From Epiperipatus broadwayi (taxonomy: Eukaryota > Onychophora > Udeonychophora > Euonychophora > Peripatidae), in NCBI GenBank assembly GCA_028023455.1, contig JAQFVV010006245.1:6629276-6693275 (forward strand): a DNA stretch of 64,000 nt. The letters are read 5' to 3'. The notes below the pieces were generated by a model. That model saw only the letters and a program-made list of their open reading frames with translations, was not told where the DNA came from and did no database searches. A program made the position numbers and the translations under genes. Positions 1 to 13,689 of this stretch are shown here, in pieces (position 1 is the first letter of the stretch; the number at the start of each line of letters is the position of its first letter).

Positions 1-2860
1 GAAAGGTGTCTGCAAAAATTCCATTTCCACTCCTACATGAAGACTTCATTTAGCAGATAAGTAGTAGTCTTGGGAAGACATATTTTACCATTCAAAATCC
101 CCCACGGGAATAGTCACTCAAAAGAACAAGACCTTGATTGCCATTATTTTCTTCCTTTCATACTTGCAATCAGTTTTCAGGCCTCTGCACATATATTACC
201 TTTTGTTTTTTTACCATAATATAAGACAATAGTCTTGTACATTCTTTTTCTTTTTGAGGTACAAAGTTTATTTTTATAATTTATTTCCACCATCTTTAAT
301 TAGCGTTAGAAGGATCTTCTCTGATTGTAATCCCTTGCATTTATAATTTCTTTTACTTATCTGGATTAATAATCTGCATGTATTTTTTTATTCCTTCCAA
401 CTTTCATTGTATGTTATCTAAAAATATATCATATTAACTAAAAAAAGAAATTAAATTGTGTCATTTGAACGATCTTTAAATTTTACCTTTTTCAGTTTTT
501 TTTTTTTAAATATTACAAATGCCAAAACACCCATGAACCATATGTATTTTAATATGGTTCAGTATTGTGAGGGTATGCAATGCTATCACACCTATATATA
601 TATTATATACTACTATTTTCATTCATAAATATGTTAACATTGTTTAAATTAACAAAGTTCATTAATAAAAACGTGACATAAAGATAACCTTTAAAGTCAA
701 GTTCACAGCCTATCAAATAATATGAAGGAAAATAAAATTAAAATATCAATTATTCATTATAGAATGTAAATTCGTAAAAACAAATGATATATACAGTACA
801 TGATGTTTGAAATGATTTTACTGTAAATAGTAAATCAAAATTGTTATCTTCTATCTTTTGCCAATGTACTAGACACTTCGCATATTGATTTTACTGTGTT
901 CAAATATAGAATAAGTATAAAAAGATAGATCACCATATTGAATGGTTTATTTATTAAAGAAAAGTTTTATTAAGAAACAAACTTTTAATATTAGCCAAAT
1001 AGAAGAATAAATAAGTTATTCTCTATTAATACAATTTGTAATTAAAACGAAATTATATATATTTCTTTTATTACTTAAAAGCTTAAAAACATCGTTCTAA
1101 ATTGCAATTCTCAAGTATATAAACTTTTTCAAAAATCCTTATACATTAAGATCAATATTAATTTAAACAGATTAAATATATAAAGAAATGCCTTGTCAGC
1201 AAATTCCAATCGTCATAGGATTTATAACGCTATAGTTTTGACCACAGATAAATGTAATTGCTTATCCTATTTAAATGCCTAGTAGTTATATGAATTTCAT
1301 CTCCATTAACTTCTTGAAACTCCAATTGCTAACAAAATAGTTTACGGAAGAAGATACCAATATCATATAAAAAAATGATTAGGAACAACTAGATGCCTAG
1401 ATATTTTTACAATGATTGTTATCCACAGAATAAAGAACTTTATCCTGAATGAACATTGCTTCTTCAACATGGAAATGAATAGGGCAGTAACATGAACTTT
1501 TCATTATCTTACATTGTCTTCGTGAATTTTCATTTTAAAAAAACATTTAATTTTATTTCCTTGTTATTAAAATACTTTTACATTTGTAATAATTCAATTA
1601 TGAGAGACTAAATGAAGATGATCAGAAGATCATGAACTTAATTTTTTATTTTTTTATTATTATATTTATTAAAGTCTAGGTCTCCAATTGAAAGCAACTT
1701 GACAAAAGGTAAGCTTCAAGTAAATTAATATGAAGGTAAGAGTTTATCACTCTTCATATTATATTTTTTGATTTGACACTTACAGAACACTGCTGTTACT
1801 AATTTAATTAAATTAATAATGTTTATTTGTTCTTATTCATGTGAATGACTAACTGTATGAAGAATTTATATTCATTAATAATGATTTTACATAGGAATAG
1901 TCTCAAAAAGATATAATTCTATCATATGGTTAGTATAATGTAATACTATTATTTATTTGTATATTTATTATATTCGTACTAGTTACTTTAATATTTTTTA
2001 TAATTTATTTTAATACACTGTTTAGATTTTGCATGCATTTTCAAATGTTATATAGACTAATTATTATTATTATTATTTGGCATTCAAATTCAGTTGCAAG
2101 CTAAAGGAAGATTACACATATGCCTATTTTTGAATTTCTTCTATAGTATATCTCGCCAAGTAGATGAAAATTTAGATAATACTGTTCAACAAGTATAATC
2201 ATATTGTATTCAACTATAATTATAAAAGGCCTTAAAAATCGAGTTTGTTGAAAACATTCACTTGATCAAGATACTTTTTATTTAATATTTACAAAATACA
2301 TTTCATTCATACATGTTTTTTATCAATAAAATCGATAACAGCAAAAAGAATAATTTCTCATGATTTTTATTTAAATTCACATGCAAGTGGTTACAACCTA
2401 AACAGAAAAATTACTAATAATCTACCTCTTCATGTATTAATTCTGTAAAAAAAGTTAACTTAGTGTGAACTAATTTATATATATATATTACATTTATCAT
2501 ATACACACGTTTCATATATAGAATTCATTCTCTTTAACTCTCATTTTACACAGAAAATTAATCTTTTATAAATTTATATGAATTAATAATCATTTGCAAA
2601 TGTGATTTACTGTATTTAAAAAATTTCAAAGATAACAATGAACTTATTTTATTTCTTTAAATAGTGATCCTTTCAATTACATCTGTCATCAGCACTATTG
2701 AATGATGAAAGAAATGCTTTATAAAATTTCATTTATTTTGTATATAAAAAAAATTAAATGTTTCAAATACTATATATGTGCTAGTTCAATTAAATATCAC
2801 TTTAAATATCACTTTAAAACACAAAATATGTTTACATTTAACACTCAAAATAAAAAAAAT
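1..2860. other. AT-rich non-coding DNA, no gene seen
   Basis: I see no coding region, structured RNA or recognisable repeat here, only AT-rich sequence with short (TA)n, poly-A and poly-T runs. It is probably intron of the minus-strand FCHO gene whose exon lies at 43.9 kb, by inference only. Confidence 0.5.
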
Positions 2861-2902
2861 TTATTGGATAGGTCACTATAACAAACATCCAACTCCCGCT
2901 GA

Positions 2903-3549
2903 GAAATATACAAGTTTAAATACAAGAACCAGAACCCCCTGCGGGTGAAACTTGGAATAAGTAACAAAGGAATAATCAAAAGAACTATGAATTGGTACCT
3001 GGAGCCAAAGTATATGAATTTCTTGATGAAGCTAAGTCTTGTAGCCCTGCCGACCAATAGTTTCCTTATGTGGAGGAGGGGCTTTAGGAAGCTGGATCCC
3101 CAATGTAGACTATGTAAAGGGGATGAGGAAACCATAAAACACATTTTCTACTCCTGTACTGGATGGGCCAGGTGAGACAGATGATATCACTGAAAGCAGC
3201 CATACAAAAGTGAGTCTTATATGGATAACAAGATGTAAATTGATCTTTGGGCAGGTGAACTGAGATATCTGAAGTACATTCAATAAACTTATTAATAATA
3301 TTAAGAATAGAGACAGCAACCTGGCGCCTGACAACTTATATAGAGACACATGGGAAATGGCAAAGTTACCGGATAATTGAGAACCCTGTTTCTACACTCT
3401 AGATTTTTTTTTATTCTTGCTTTCTTAGCGCCAGTGAATACTCTCGTAATAATAGGGATTGACAATAGATGTACAACAAAGAATCCAAGGACTCTTAATA
3501 TTTAATGTATCTATGCTAATCAATAAATTATTTATTTTGAAAAAAAAAA
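2903..3549 (+). mobile_element. 5'-truncated LINE: ORF2 C-terminus with zinc-knuckle, 3' UTR and poly-A
   Basis: The remnant of a non-LTR retrotransposon ORF2. The frame running through 2945-3175 encodes a Cys-x2-Cys-x7-8-His-x4-Cys knuckle (CRLCKGDEETIKHIFYSC), the zf-RVT type found at the C-terminus of LINE polyproteins. After a TGA the homology continues in another frame (ITRCKLIFGQ, then NKLINNIKNRD), which matches the order seen in the LINE end at 60.2-61.7 kb (TARCSMIF, RFFKSLYKIKD). The two copies are therefore one family, clearly diverged. The element ends with AATAAA-like sequence and a 9-A tail at about 3541-3549. It is severely 5'-truncated, frameshifted and not functional. Confidence 0.75.
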
Positions 3550-3649
3550 TTACATTTTTAAAAAAGCTGTATATAAATAATATAATTTTATTAGATAATT
3601 ACTGTGAAAAAAAAAATCATTAAATATTATTTATAACATACATTGGTGG

Positions 3650-4640
3650 CAAGAATTAAATATTATCACTTGATCTTATACTCTGTTCAAAAGCAAGTTT
3701 CCAAAATTTTGTATTTAGATATGCAAATATCTCTGAAATATGTCTTTTTTTTTTTTATATTCAATATTTATATTTTAATTTACAAACAATTTGGAATAAT
3801 ATTCAGTATTAAAAAAAAGGATCTATTTCCTTATAAAATTCATGAGATTAAGGAAGTAATTTTCTATGAGAGAGTCAATGAATTTTAATATGAAGAAATA
3901 ATTTTTCATGCATATACCCCACATCTTGCAGTAAATAGAAGATTCTTGAATCAAACAGTCTTGATATTATAAAATTTACTGTTTTAATATCATCTAATAC
4001 TTCCTTAATATCATTGTATATGGACATTGGATATCTTTGACATTTTTTTTGATATAGCGTTACAGTACTTTTTTTAAACTATAATTGTAGCTTCTTCATT
4101 ATATAAAGTTGCTACTTGACACCATATTTCTCCATAAATAAATTACTGGATTTAAATGGTTTTCATTAGTCATAAGAGTTGGCATAGGATTTGAAATAAG
4201 AATGTCTTCTTCAAGATTAGTTCTGTGAATATAGCTAATGCAAGAAACACTACATAATCCACAACTGCTGATTTATCCACTTGAAGAAAAAAGGTTGATT
4301 TGTTTTTACTTGCCTTAGCAATACGCTGACATTTTTGAAATATTTAAAAATTATCAAAAAAGAAATGCAGAATGAAGTTTTTCTTTTTTTTTTAGAAATT
4401 TTTATCTATCATATATTCTGCTATATCTTTTGCCCAAGCTATATCATACTTCTTGGAATTGTATAGGCTTCAACTATTCTTTCTATACTGTGATTCATAT
4501 GAAATGAAATAAATAAATAAAAAAGCATCTTTATTGTCCAGATATATAAAAGAATCTCTTTATTTTCATTGACTTTTAAACAATTCCTTTTAAAATATTC
4601 CATAATTAGAGTTTTTAAATCCAAATATTTAACCTCTAGA
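3650..4640 (-). pseudogene. Decayed hAT-derived ZBED5/SCAND3-like transposase
   Basis: Read on the minus strand through several frameshifts and stops, this stretch gives blocks in the order expected for the hAT-derived ZBED5/SCAND3/FAM200 group. First comes a block resembling the Q(L/V)D-E/K-S start of the RNase H-like catalytic core (FFLQVDKSAVVDYVVFL at about 4250-4290). Next is a YI-x-E-D-x-L segment, and then a central block at about 3900-4010 (IKTVNFIISRLFDSRIFYLL) that corresponds to the family's conserved KxVNFIxSRxLNSRLFxxL region. A degenerate HTEVRWLS equivalent follows (HIKIH, LSHRKLL). N-terminal BED finger and C-terminal dimerisation region were not identified, so this looks like an internal fragment cut off beside the LINE tail at 3549. 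Boundaries are approximate. Confidence 0.5.
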
Positions 4641-5206
4641 TGACATTCTATTTTTTGAAAGAAACAAATTATTACTCAATACCATTTGTTTTATTCGTTT
4701 CCTGTCCAGAATTCATAAAATTATTATTGTACTTCCCCATTTTTTTCTTTATGTCTTAAGGTTCTTTTATCATCCTACTAAGTTGAAGTGCTTTCACACA
4801 AGTGAAAGCTCAATGAGCCTGCAATAGATGTAGAAATTTTATCAATTTGCATGATATATTAGTGATAATCATCCAAATATCCAGTTCATTACCATCAGTT
4901 ATCTGCCAAAAAGCAGGTACCATATATCATCTAGTTCCATTCTCCAAGTTTAAAGTTCTAATTCTATTTTTCAAGTACCAGTAGATGTTCTTTCCTTTAA
5001 GATCATTAATCAACTTTTTTTCTTTTCTACTTCATTTACTTATAACATGTGCTTTCAAAAAATCATAATTCCTCTGCCTCTGTCCAATCCAGTTTCCCTT
5101 CATAATTTCTTGAAAAATTTATTTATTTATTTATTCTTTTCAATACTTTGTACATTTCTGATGTTATCTTTTTAAGTTATTATTTTCTTACAATCTCTGC
5201 TAATAA
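4641..5206. other. No recognisable gene
   Basis: AT-rich sequence directly upstream (minus-strand sense) of the hAT remnant. It may hold decayed N-terminal transposase sequence, but I could not match it to anything. Confidence 0.35.
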
Positions 5207-5214
5207 GATTATTT

Positions 5215-6417
5215 GGTGCTTGTCTTATAGATAAAGATGCCGTTGGATGGCGCCATTTTCACACTAAAACTATAAAATATGACCATTCCTGGGCCGTTGA
5301 TTATAATAATTTTGCTGTGCTTTTTTGTAATGCGAAAATAAAAACAAAACAAAATAGTCTTTTATAAATATTATTTTTTATTAACGTATACAATTTAAAT
5401 GATAATAATAAATGTAAAATAAAATCAACAAATTACAATTTGATTTGTGTTTTTTTCTATCGTATATTTTTTTACTTGTGTTACGACTTTTTTTGTTGTT
5501 GTTTAACTAAAAAATAATAATCATAATAAAAAGTAAAAGTCTATTTTTTATTTTTTTAGACTTCGTTTTACATTTTTATTTTTTTTATTTTTTTAGACTT
5601 CGTTTTACATTTTTTTTTTTTTTTTACAAAGAGATATTACGGCTATTTTTTACTTCAAATAGAATGACAATAAAAAGTAAAAGTTGTTAGTTTTAGGGTT
5701 AGGTTTAGTGTTCTGTTGTTTGTAATGCTAAAATAAAATAATTCAAAATCGTAACCGTACTCGGACAACAGAAAGAAACTCAACTTTTTTAAAGAACAAC
5801 AAACACATATAAATGTCTTCTTTACTTATTAAACATGTTTATAATATTTGCTTTTTATGAAATTTACAAAAAATCGTGTATATTTGTACTTTTCTTACTG
5901 GATATTTTTTTGGTACCGCTCTTTTTTAATTCAAAAATATACACACAGTAGAATCTTCTTTGTATTGTGGAATGTTACGAACAATACATTACTTGACGTG
6001 TTATCTAATTGCAACTCACTAAAAACATAGATATTTAACATTTTCCCAATTAAAACTTCAACAGAGTTTGTTGTAAAAAGTCTTAGAATTATTACTTTAA
6101 AAATTCTGAACATTTCAATACTTTAAAATAAGAAAAAAAATCCAATGAGAACATTTCCATCCAATTCAAATACAAACTCTCTCATCAAGCCGTAACTATT
6201 TTATAAACTGTGCGAATTCAGAAAATGTATTTGCTGCGATGCGACATACATGCTGTACTGCGACGCGACATAGCGGCCTGCATTCTGTAGCACAACAAAA
6301 AAGTTGTATTATAGAAAACGCGGGTTTGAACGTGTCAGCCGCGGAAACAGCATTTTTATGTGTTTTAGCGCGAAAACCACACCATAGAGTGGCATCTTTA
6401 GCTATAAGATGAGCACC
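5215..6417. mobile_element. 1.2 kb non-autonomous DNA transposon with long TIRs and 8-bp TSD
   Basis: The left end begins GGTGCTTGTCTTATAG and the reverse complement of the right end begins GGTGCTCATCTTATAG. The inverted similarity continues for at least 57 bp (for example AAAGATGCC and the later CTAAAAC block) at roughly 75% identity. The element is flanked by a perfect 8-bp direct repeat, GATTATTT, at 5207-5214 and 6418-6425. Long TIRs with an 8-bp duplication fit Mutator-like elements, or less well another 8-bp-TSD superfamily such as P or Merlin. The interior has no transposase, only T-rich sequence, a 37-bp tandem duplication and a short degenerate TTAGGG-like run near 5690. The GC-rich ends contrast with the AT-rich core. 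Confidence 0.85.
5545..5618. repeat. 37-bp tandem duplication
   Basis: Two adjacent copies of a T-rich unit containing AGACTTCGTTTTACAT, offset by 37 bp, inside the TIR element at 5215-6417. Confidence 0.85.
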
Positions 6418-6425
6418 GATTATTT

Positions 6426-7975
6426 AATTATATATAGATCTACTGGTACATATATTTCTCAAAAAAAAAAGTTTTCTTCCAATCTATACGTTTTATTCTC
6501 AATATATCCAACAAAATAATTCAATTCTCTTCATCAAATGCTTTTTCAAGATCAATAAAAGAAACTATTTTCTTTTTGCTCTACATATCTCTCAACAATA
6601 GTTTTCCCTGTTCTAAATGCACTTTCGTTTCTCTTCCTTTCCTAAAAATAAACTATAGGAACATGTCTAATTTATTAAAATGTATATATTCAAAATGCAT
6701 AAAGAACTTAGTTGCATGGAGAAGAAACTAATCATTATAGTTTTCTTCTGAAACAAGTCTTACAAACTATTGGCAATTTAAAGTATATATATAAATGAAA
6801 AAATGCCAAATGTTAATTGATCATTATATATGAATTACTTCACATATATACCTTCACTTTTATTTATTCACAATGCTATCTTGACAATGTTGCTGACATA
6901 ACATTACAAGCAGCATGCAGGCTATGTATGGAGCGATTAAAAATATACTATATAGGACATTCATGAATTGAAAATGGATTTTTTTAGCAAAAATCAAGCA
7001 CAATTTTTAAAAATACTCCCAAACACTATAATTGATGAATTATTAATACTTAATGATTTCTTTTGAAAACTATTTAAATATGTTCTGATAAAATTACCAA
7101 AATAATAATTAAGATTTATTAATTTAAAACATTGTTTAAACTTCTTGAATAAATTGCAAATATCTAAGTTGGTTATATTTATGTCTTTTTGATAAACAAT
7201 AATTAGTATTATTAATTTAAGTAATTAAAAAAAAAAGTAGATCACTTTATAAACAGATAAATCAGCAAATGTTAAATCAATTAAAATAGACAATAATTAT
7301 TGGACAGCTATTGCTTTCCCCACATTCAATGTGTTGATTAATCATGCCTATTTGTTTTAACATTAATACATTTTTTAAATAACTATGTTGAACAAAAACA
7401 TAAAAGTAATTGTCTTCTTTATGTCTTTAATCCCCTCCCTGGAAGCTTTAATGTTTAATCAAATGATGCTAATATTTCCTTATTTCTTTCATTAGATTTT
7501 TCTGTGAAGTGTTTATTTCACTGAATCATGTTATATGGATCCAAAGCCAAATTTATGTGGTAAAACAGTATTCAGACTGACTACAATAGATGCCATGATA
7601 CTTTGGGATTAGCACTGCTATGACATAATCATCTAGTGATAATTATTCTAACTTAGTGAAACTATTTTCATTGCTTGTGAAGCAAATGTTATATATAAAA
7701 AATAAGTTTTTGAATTCAAGTTAATTTAAAAAAATTATTATGAATATGAGATAAATAAAAGATTTGAATTAAATAAAAAGAACATCAAAAATTGCTTTTG
7801 TTTATTAATTTTTTTATCCAAAGTACCATGCCATTACTGCCAATTATGTTACAATAGAAGCTAAAAAGATAAGTGATTTCTTTTATATGAAATGCTTTGC
7901 ATACAATATTTTAAAAGTAACATATAAGAATTAAAAAAAAACAACAACCTAAATATGGAATTTCAGCATTAACTT
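6426..7975. other. No gene seen
   Basis: AT-rich sequence with no recognisable coding or repeat structure between the TIR element and the minus-strand RTE LINE. Confidence 0.45.
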
Positions 7976-9180
7976 TTATTATCATCATCAACCATTATCA
8001 ATCAACTGCAGGATGAAGGTCTCTCCAAGTTCAATCCATCTTTTCCGATCTTTAGCTTCTCTTCTCCACATCACCCCTGCACACTTTCTTATTTCATACA
8101 TCCATTTCACATGTGGTCTCTTTCTGGGTCTTTTACAATTTCTTGGAATCCAGTTTAAGATTTCAATTGACCATCTATTATCATCTCTTCTAGCAATATG
8201 TCCAGCCCTTCTCCACTTCAGTCTTTTAATTTTTTCAATAAGATCAATAACACCTGCTTGTATCTCTTCTTGTTACTCCCAACATGCATCTTTCCATACT
8301 TCTTTAAGTGATCTGAAGTCTCTGTATTGCCCTTCTATTAAGTGTCATGGTCTCAGATCCATAAGTAAGAACTGGTAAAACACATTTATTAAAAAAACCT
8401 TCCTTTTCAAACACATAGGTATATTTTCTTTTAGTATCAAGTTATTTCTACCAAAAGCACTCCAACCAATTTTAATTCTATGATTAATTTCATCCATTAT
8501 GTTTCCATCTGTATTAATAATTTGACCAAGGTATTTGAAACTATTAATTTCTTCCAACTCATTACAATCAATCTTCATTTTCATATTTTGAAAAAATCGA
8601 TTAAACATTACTTTAGTCTTTTTAACATTTATCTTTAGTCCTACTTTCATCTGATAACTCCTGCAACATTTCCTGCAGCTCTAAAGCATCATTTGCAAAA
8701 ACAACTACATCATCTGCAAAATCTAAATGACTTAAATAATCTCCATTTACTTTCACTCCTTTAGCTTCCCATTTTAATCCACAAAATACTTCTTGCAGCA
8801 CTACTGTAAAAAGTTTTGGAGATATGGAGTCACTCTGTCTTACACCCTTCTCAATGTTGACTTTCCTAGTATCATTATGAAATCTAATTGTTGCTGTTGC
8901 ATTTTTATAAATATTATTTAAAATATGACAATATCCTGGATCTATACCTTGATGATCCTATGCTTTAATCACTGAAGAAATGTTTATAGAATCAAATGCC
9001 TTGTCATAATCTACAAATCCAAAGCATAATGGCAACTCATATTCATTTGTCCTTTCAATAACTTCTCTCAATACCTGGATATGATCTACCATACTAAAAC
9101 CACTTTTAAATCCAGTTTGCTCTCTTGGTTGGTGGAAATCCAATGTTCTCTGTAGACAAGTTGTGTATATATTTATTTTA
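7976..9180 (-). mobile_element. 5'-truncated RTE-type LINE (copy A): RT palm to 3' end
   Basis: A minus-strand RTE-like retrotransposon fragment, the kind often labelled endonuclease-reverse transcriptase. Reading 5' to 3' on the minus strand, the RT fingers/palm is at 8958-9175, with EQTGFKSGFS and the catalytic FVDYDKAFDS motif. The GVRQ-like segment follows, then the FADD catalytic box (LDFADDVVVF, about 8700-8740). Downstream are the INSFKYLGQII and AFGRNN blocks at 8345-8600, and finally the C-terminal tail (RLKWRRAGHIARRDDNRWS, RKRPHVKWM, KCAGVMWRR) at about 8000-8290. The 3' end is a (TGATGA)-type tail, typical of RTE elements. A few frameshifts and stops break the frame and the endonuclease half is missing. 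This is the best-preserved RT domain of the four copies in the window. Confidence 0.9.
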
Positions 9181-11515
9181 TTGGTAACAATAACAATGTT
9201 TACTTTTTTTATTATTATTATCTGTAGTATTTAAAAATTATTTTTCTTTTTTATATTATAATTTCTGAAAAAAATATATAAAAATAACCTATAAAAGTTT
9301 TTATATGGTCATGTATATTATACACACACATTAAAATGTTCTTTGGTTGAAGAATTATATAAAGACAAATCACAAAAGTAAAAACAATTTTTTCATGGTG
9401 CAAGTTTAAAAATAAAAAGTTCATCTTTTTTGAATTTCTGAATACATAAATACTATATTGTACTAAACACCCCTTCTTTCCTTAGAAATATCAGTCATTT
9501 GAGGGCACCACTAATTTATTTATGAGCCTAGAGAATTTATTTAGGGTTACCAGATATTCACTAATGATGATGAGCAAACAAAATAATTGTTTGCCCTTGA
9601 CACTAGCTCAGCTTAAGAGTATGAGACTCAACTACTAAGTAGCTGATAGACAATAGCCAACATCAGTCAAATTAATTTAATAATAACAAAGTTTATTAAG
9701 ATTAAAAGAAAACAAAAAAAAAAAAAAGAAATTAATAAATACTTCATCTATGGGTGTCTTTATAGAGTACTTTATTTATTGACAGCCTTGACAGTTAAAT
9801 TGTTCTTCCCTTTTTAATTAAATTGACAATATTAAATAATCTTTTAAAAAAGGTTCTTATGATAGTGTGAATAACTTAAAATAAAGAAAAATATTCATTT
9901 TATCTCATCAAATGCCTATACATATATGCAGTTACTATAAAGACTCATGTGTGTGTCCAGATCCATATCACCAGATAATTATACCAAAAATAATTAGGGC
10001 TATTAAATATGAGGGAGGCATGAGAAGTTATTTCAGAACTGGCCCATACATAAATAATGAGATAGACAACTCCAGCCACTGGGCTGGTTTAAAAAATCAT
10101 GAACTTGACCAAAACTTGGCGGTGCAGAGGTTCTTAGAATTCGCCAATATATAGTGATAATACAAAACAAAATAAGCATAGTAGCTATTCCAAAGTTAGG
10201 TCAAGACAGTAAATACACTGAGATTAAGCAGTAAATGATCCAGGTGACCAGAAATAATATCAACCGGGCAGAGACATAGCTAACACCAGTGAAGTAAAAA
10301 AAAATGTGGTCTTCGTATAGATTTATTTTATGTCCACACACACAAGTAGATCAATACTTTCATAAAATAGCATGTTATATATGAGTGTAAAAATCTAAAT
10401 CTAATCTCACACATAAAAACTGATTAAACTATTTAAAAGAACGGATAATTTTAAACATCTTTATGAATCTTATTTAAAACATTTTACTGTCTGCATTTAA
10501 ACTTGACTTGCTTCCCTTTACAAAAAATACTTTGGTTTTAACTATTCAAAGCGAGGAGAGGATTGTATAACTTTACAATAATAATCAACTCATTCAAAAT
10601 TTAGGCTTCATAAATAACTATCAAAACTTTCCATGAAAAAAAATAGAATTTCAAATTATTTTTTAAAAAACATAATAATTTAATTCACCCTCTAATAAAA
10701 TAGTAAAACATTCATACATAAATGACATTAACATTACAAAATAATATACATAAAATTAAAAATAATACATTTAAATCTAAGATTACTGTTAAAAAAATAT
10801 TTAATGAAAACAATTCTAACCACACCTGGCTTATTTAAATTATATGAAAATTTATATTACCATAAAGTCTATCGGTGTGTCACTTTTGCTTTCTGCAAAT
10901 TCATTGTAGGAATAGCTACTCTTGTCCATTTTGTAGTTGTATCTTAATGTCAGTTAGTTGAGAAGTTTCCATGTCAGGAGATCAGCTTTCTATAAGTTTA
11001 TGATTTAAGACAGATGGGATTATTAAGTTTAGAGTGTAAAGTTCATCTTGTTAAAGCACCTAGCCATGCATATTTTAGAGAGCACCACTATAAATAATTT
11101 GTATTTTCATTTTAGAACTGCAGGCTGCTTTACGAGGTATTAATAATTTTTGGAATTAGCTGGCAATGAGTGTAGCCTGAGTATATTAAATGTGATCTTG
11201 ACAAGTAGACTAAAAGAATCTAATGAATTAATCTTCTAATAGAATCTAATGACTGAATTGATGAAACAATACACTTTGTGGAGTTTTTATACACACCATG
11301 GTTGATTGTTCTCCTGTGCAAACTTTCTACAATTTTCTTGATTAATATCCTAAAAATAAGCCATGTTTTTAATTAAGATATTCTTGTACATATTTCAAAA
11401 ATAAACCAGGTTTTTAATTAATTAATACTTTTTTGGATTCCACACTAGATTAATTTGATTACATGCCTTATCTGGACAATACTTTTAGATTTTGTTATTA
11501 CAACAGATTAAAAAT
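9181..11515. other. No recognisable gene; one unassigned short frame
   Basis: Mostly AT-rich. A slightly less AT-rich stretch at 9912-10154 (+) keeps an 80-codon open frame (HICSYYKDS near its start, AVQRFLEFANI at its end). I recognise no family in it, and no splice-site or codon evidence makes it a gene. It may be a fragment of an unidentified repeat. Confidence 0.35.
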
Positions 11516-11599
11516 AATCTTATATATAAAATAGGAAAAATTATTTACAAAGTTCACAATCTTATATATAAAATAAGAAAAATTATTTACAAAGTTCAC
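11516..11599. repeat. 42-bp tandem duplication
   Basis: Two adjacent 42-bp copies (AATCTTATATATAAAATA...) that differ by one visible base, which implies a recent slip or unequal exchange. Confidence 0.9.
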
Positions 11600-13689
11600 T
11601 TTTCTTAAAAATATTACATTACTTTTAATAACTTAACAGAAATATTTTCCAACCTTGTTGTGTATATATATGATCATATTTTTATAACAGACAATAAAGA
11701 AAATTTACAAATTTTTTTATATTAATTTAAAAGTAGAATTTTAGCAGAACCCACCTATTTGTCTACATATATATTTGGGACATAGTAAAATGGCGGTCTC
11801 AAACATTGAGATGAAATTTCTGAATACACATATAAATACATTGAGTGGAAAAAACTGAAAATAATTAGTGATAAATTGATTAATTTAAAATATATATATT
11901 TTATTAAGTTAAATACATTTAAAATTAATCAAAAATATATTTCATTAAAAACTATTTAATTTTTTGATGATATTCAGGAGGGAAAAAATGCAAGTGACCA
12001 TCTCCTTATTGTCATGTGGCAACCATGTATAATGTAGGTAAATCTAAATATATATTAGCCAAATATTCATCCAAATTTTATTATTATTATTATTAAAATA
12101 TCCTTGTTAAAAGGTGTTCAATGCAGTGCAGTCTGATTCCCATGTCAAGATGACTATCGTTTATAAATTAACAGTAGATACTTTCAATTTCTTGGCAAAG
12201 CACAGAACATTCAAAAGTAAAACATTATGATTAGCTCCTATTTAAAGCAATGATCTGATCTTCCTATTCCTCCTACTCTGAAATCTCTGTATATATTAAG
12301 CAATCAATACAAAAATAGATTTAGATGACTCCTGACTATTGACACTTGAATTAAACTCATTATTTTACACGATTATCATCTAATATCTACTAGAGATGAA
12401 GACTGCCTCATATTATATAAGTGCATAGTCATTCACCTTTACCCTCTATCTAATAATAGCTAGATACTCAATCAATTACATTAAAAGATGGCTAGAATGG
12501 TCTGGCTAAGCCCACAATCTAAAAAAATTTCAAGGTTCATTTACTTTGGACTCAAACCTAGGTCATGGAAATAATAAAAAAATTAGCTATTACTATGCCA
12601 CAAAGTTCTTTAGACTGAAGTGCATTTATTGTTATAAATAAAAATTTAATTATATAATTATAAAATATTGAAATATAATTAAATAGAGTGAGCACATGAC
12701 TGTTTTTAAAAGACTTATAAGCTTGATATCTGACAGTCCTAACAATAAAGTGCTTGATTTAAGATGAAAATAAAATACCTTATTTAAATATTTGGGTGGG
12801 AAAAAAGTGATATTCTTTAGTATATATGCAGCATCAATACTATTGCTATTGTATTAGATGCAACTGTAATTATGCAAGCATCTGTTTGTTCAAAATTGTC
12901 TATACATGATGTTTGAATAAGTGAGTTGGCAAATTTGTTAAAAAACATGATGTGGTGCTTTATTTTATATTTTTCAAAAACTTTAACTGAATTGTGAAGA
13001 ATTTGTTAATCAGATTTGATACAGGTGCATTTTGTTATATATAGAAAAAGGGGAGCTATGTTGCTATAAAATCAAGTGGATGATCCATATAATGGGAAGA
13101 CCAAATTGTAATTTATTGAAAAAGAACAAAGCTAAAGTTCTCATTGGCTATTCTAGCAAAATTATTGATTCTACATCATTAAGAAAGGTAAAAATTAATT
13201 ACAGTTAAAAAAAAAGTGAGAAAAATAGAACCAAGTAATATAGCAATCATCATTGGAAAAATTAAGAACATCAATAAAGACAGTATTACTCATCATTATT
13301 GGGTTGACTGACAGAATCTTCAATATAGAAAACTTTTAAGATAGCCAAAATAAAAATCCTAAGTGGATGGAAATATTGAAAAAAGATGATTCAGTGGGAA
13401 TTACAAGCAAAAGGCAATCTATATGCTTTAAAAAAACTTAAAATAATGGAAATTACTTATGTTAATGAAGCAATTTTTTTCTAATAACATATTTTATTAA
13501 ATTTTGCCATTTTATTTTTATATCAAAAGTAGTTTTACATCATTAAAAAATTGTTTTAAGTTTTTAAATCCAAGTAATTAATTCATAAATGATTACATTA
13601 CTATATGCAATATTTTTATAATACAGTGAGAAAGTACAGAAAATTCTGTAATGGAGGGTGTAAGATCATTACTTTGAATGCACATTAAG
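11600..13689. other. No recognisable gene
   Basis: AT-rich sequence. The part at about 12.95-13.4 kb reads in short open stretches on the plus strand that might be a very old transposase or gag remnant, but no motif could be named. Confidence 0.35.

Noticed and set aside
1-200. Possible host exon at the window start because of slightly higher GC
   Set aside because: No frame on either strand gave a recognisable protein or a matching pair of splice sites.
5685-5715. Interstitial telomere-like run
   Set aside because: Only about three degenerate TTAGGG-like units, inside a transposon; too short to mean anything.
8013-8378. 121-residue plus-strand open frame
   Set aside because: It is antisense to the C-terminal tail of RTE copy A; the minus strand carries the family motifs.
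9912-10154. 80-residue frame in slightly GC-richer DNA
   Set aside because: No recognised domain, no splice or promoter context; kept only as an unassigned stretch.
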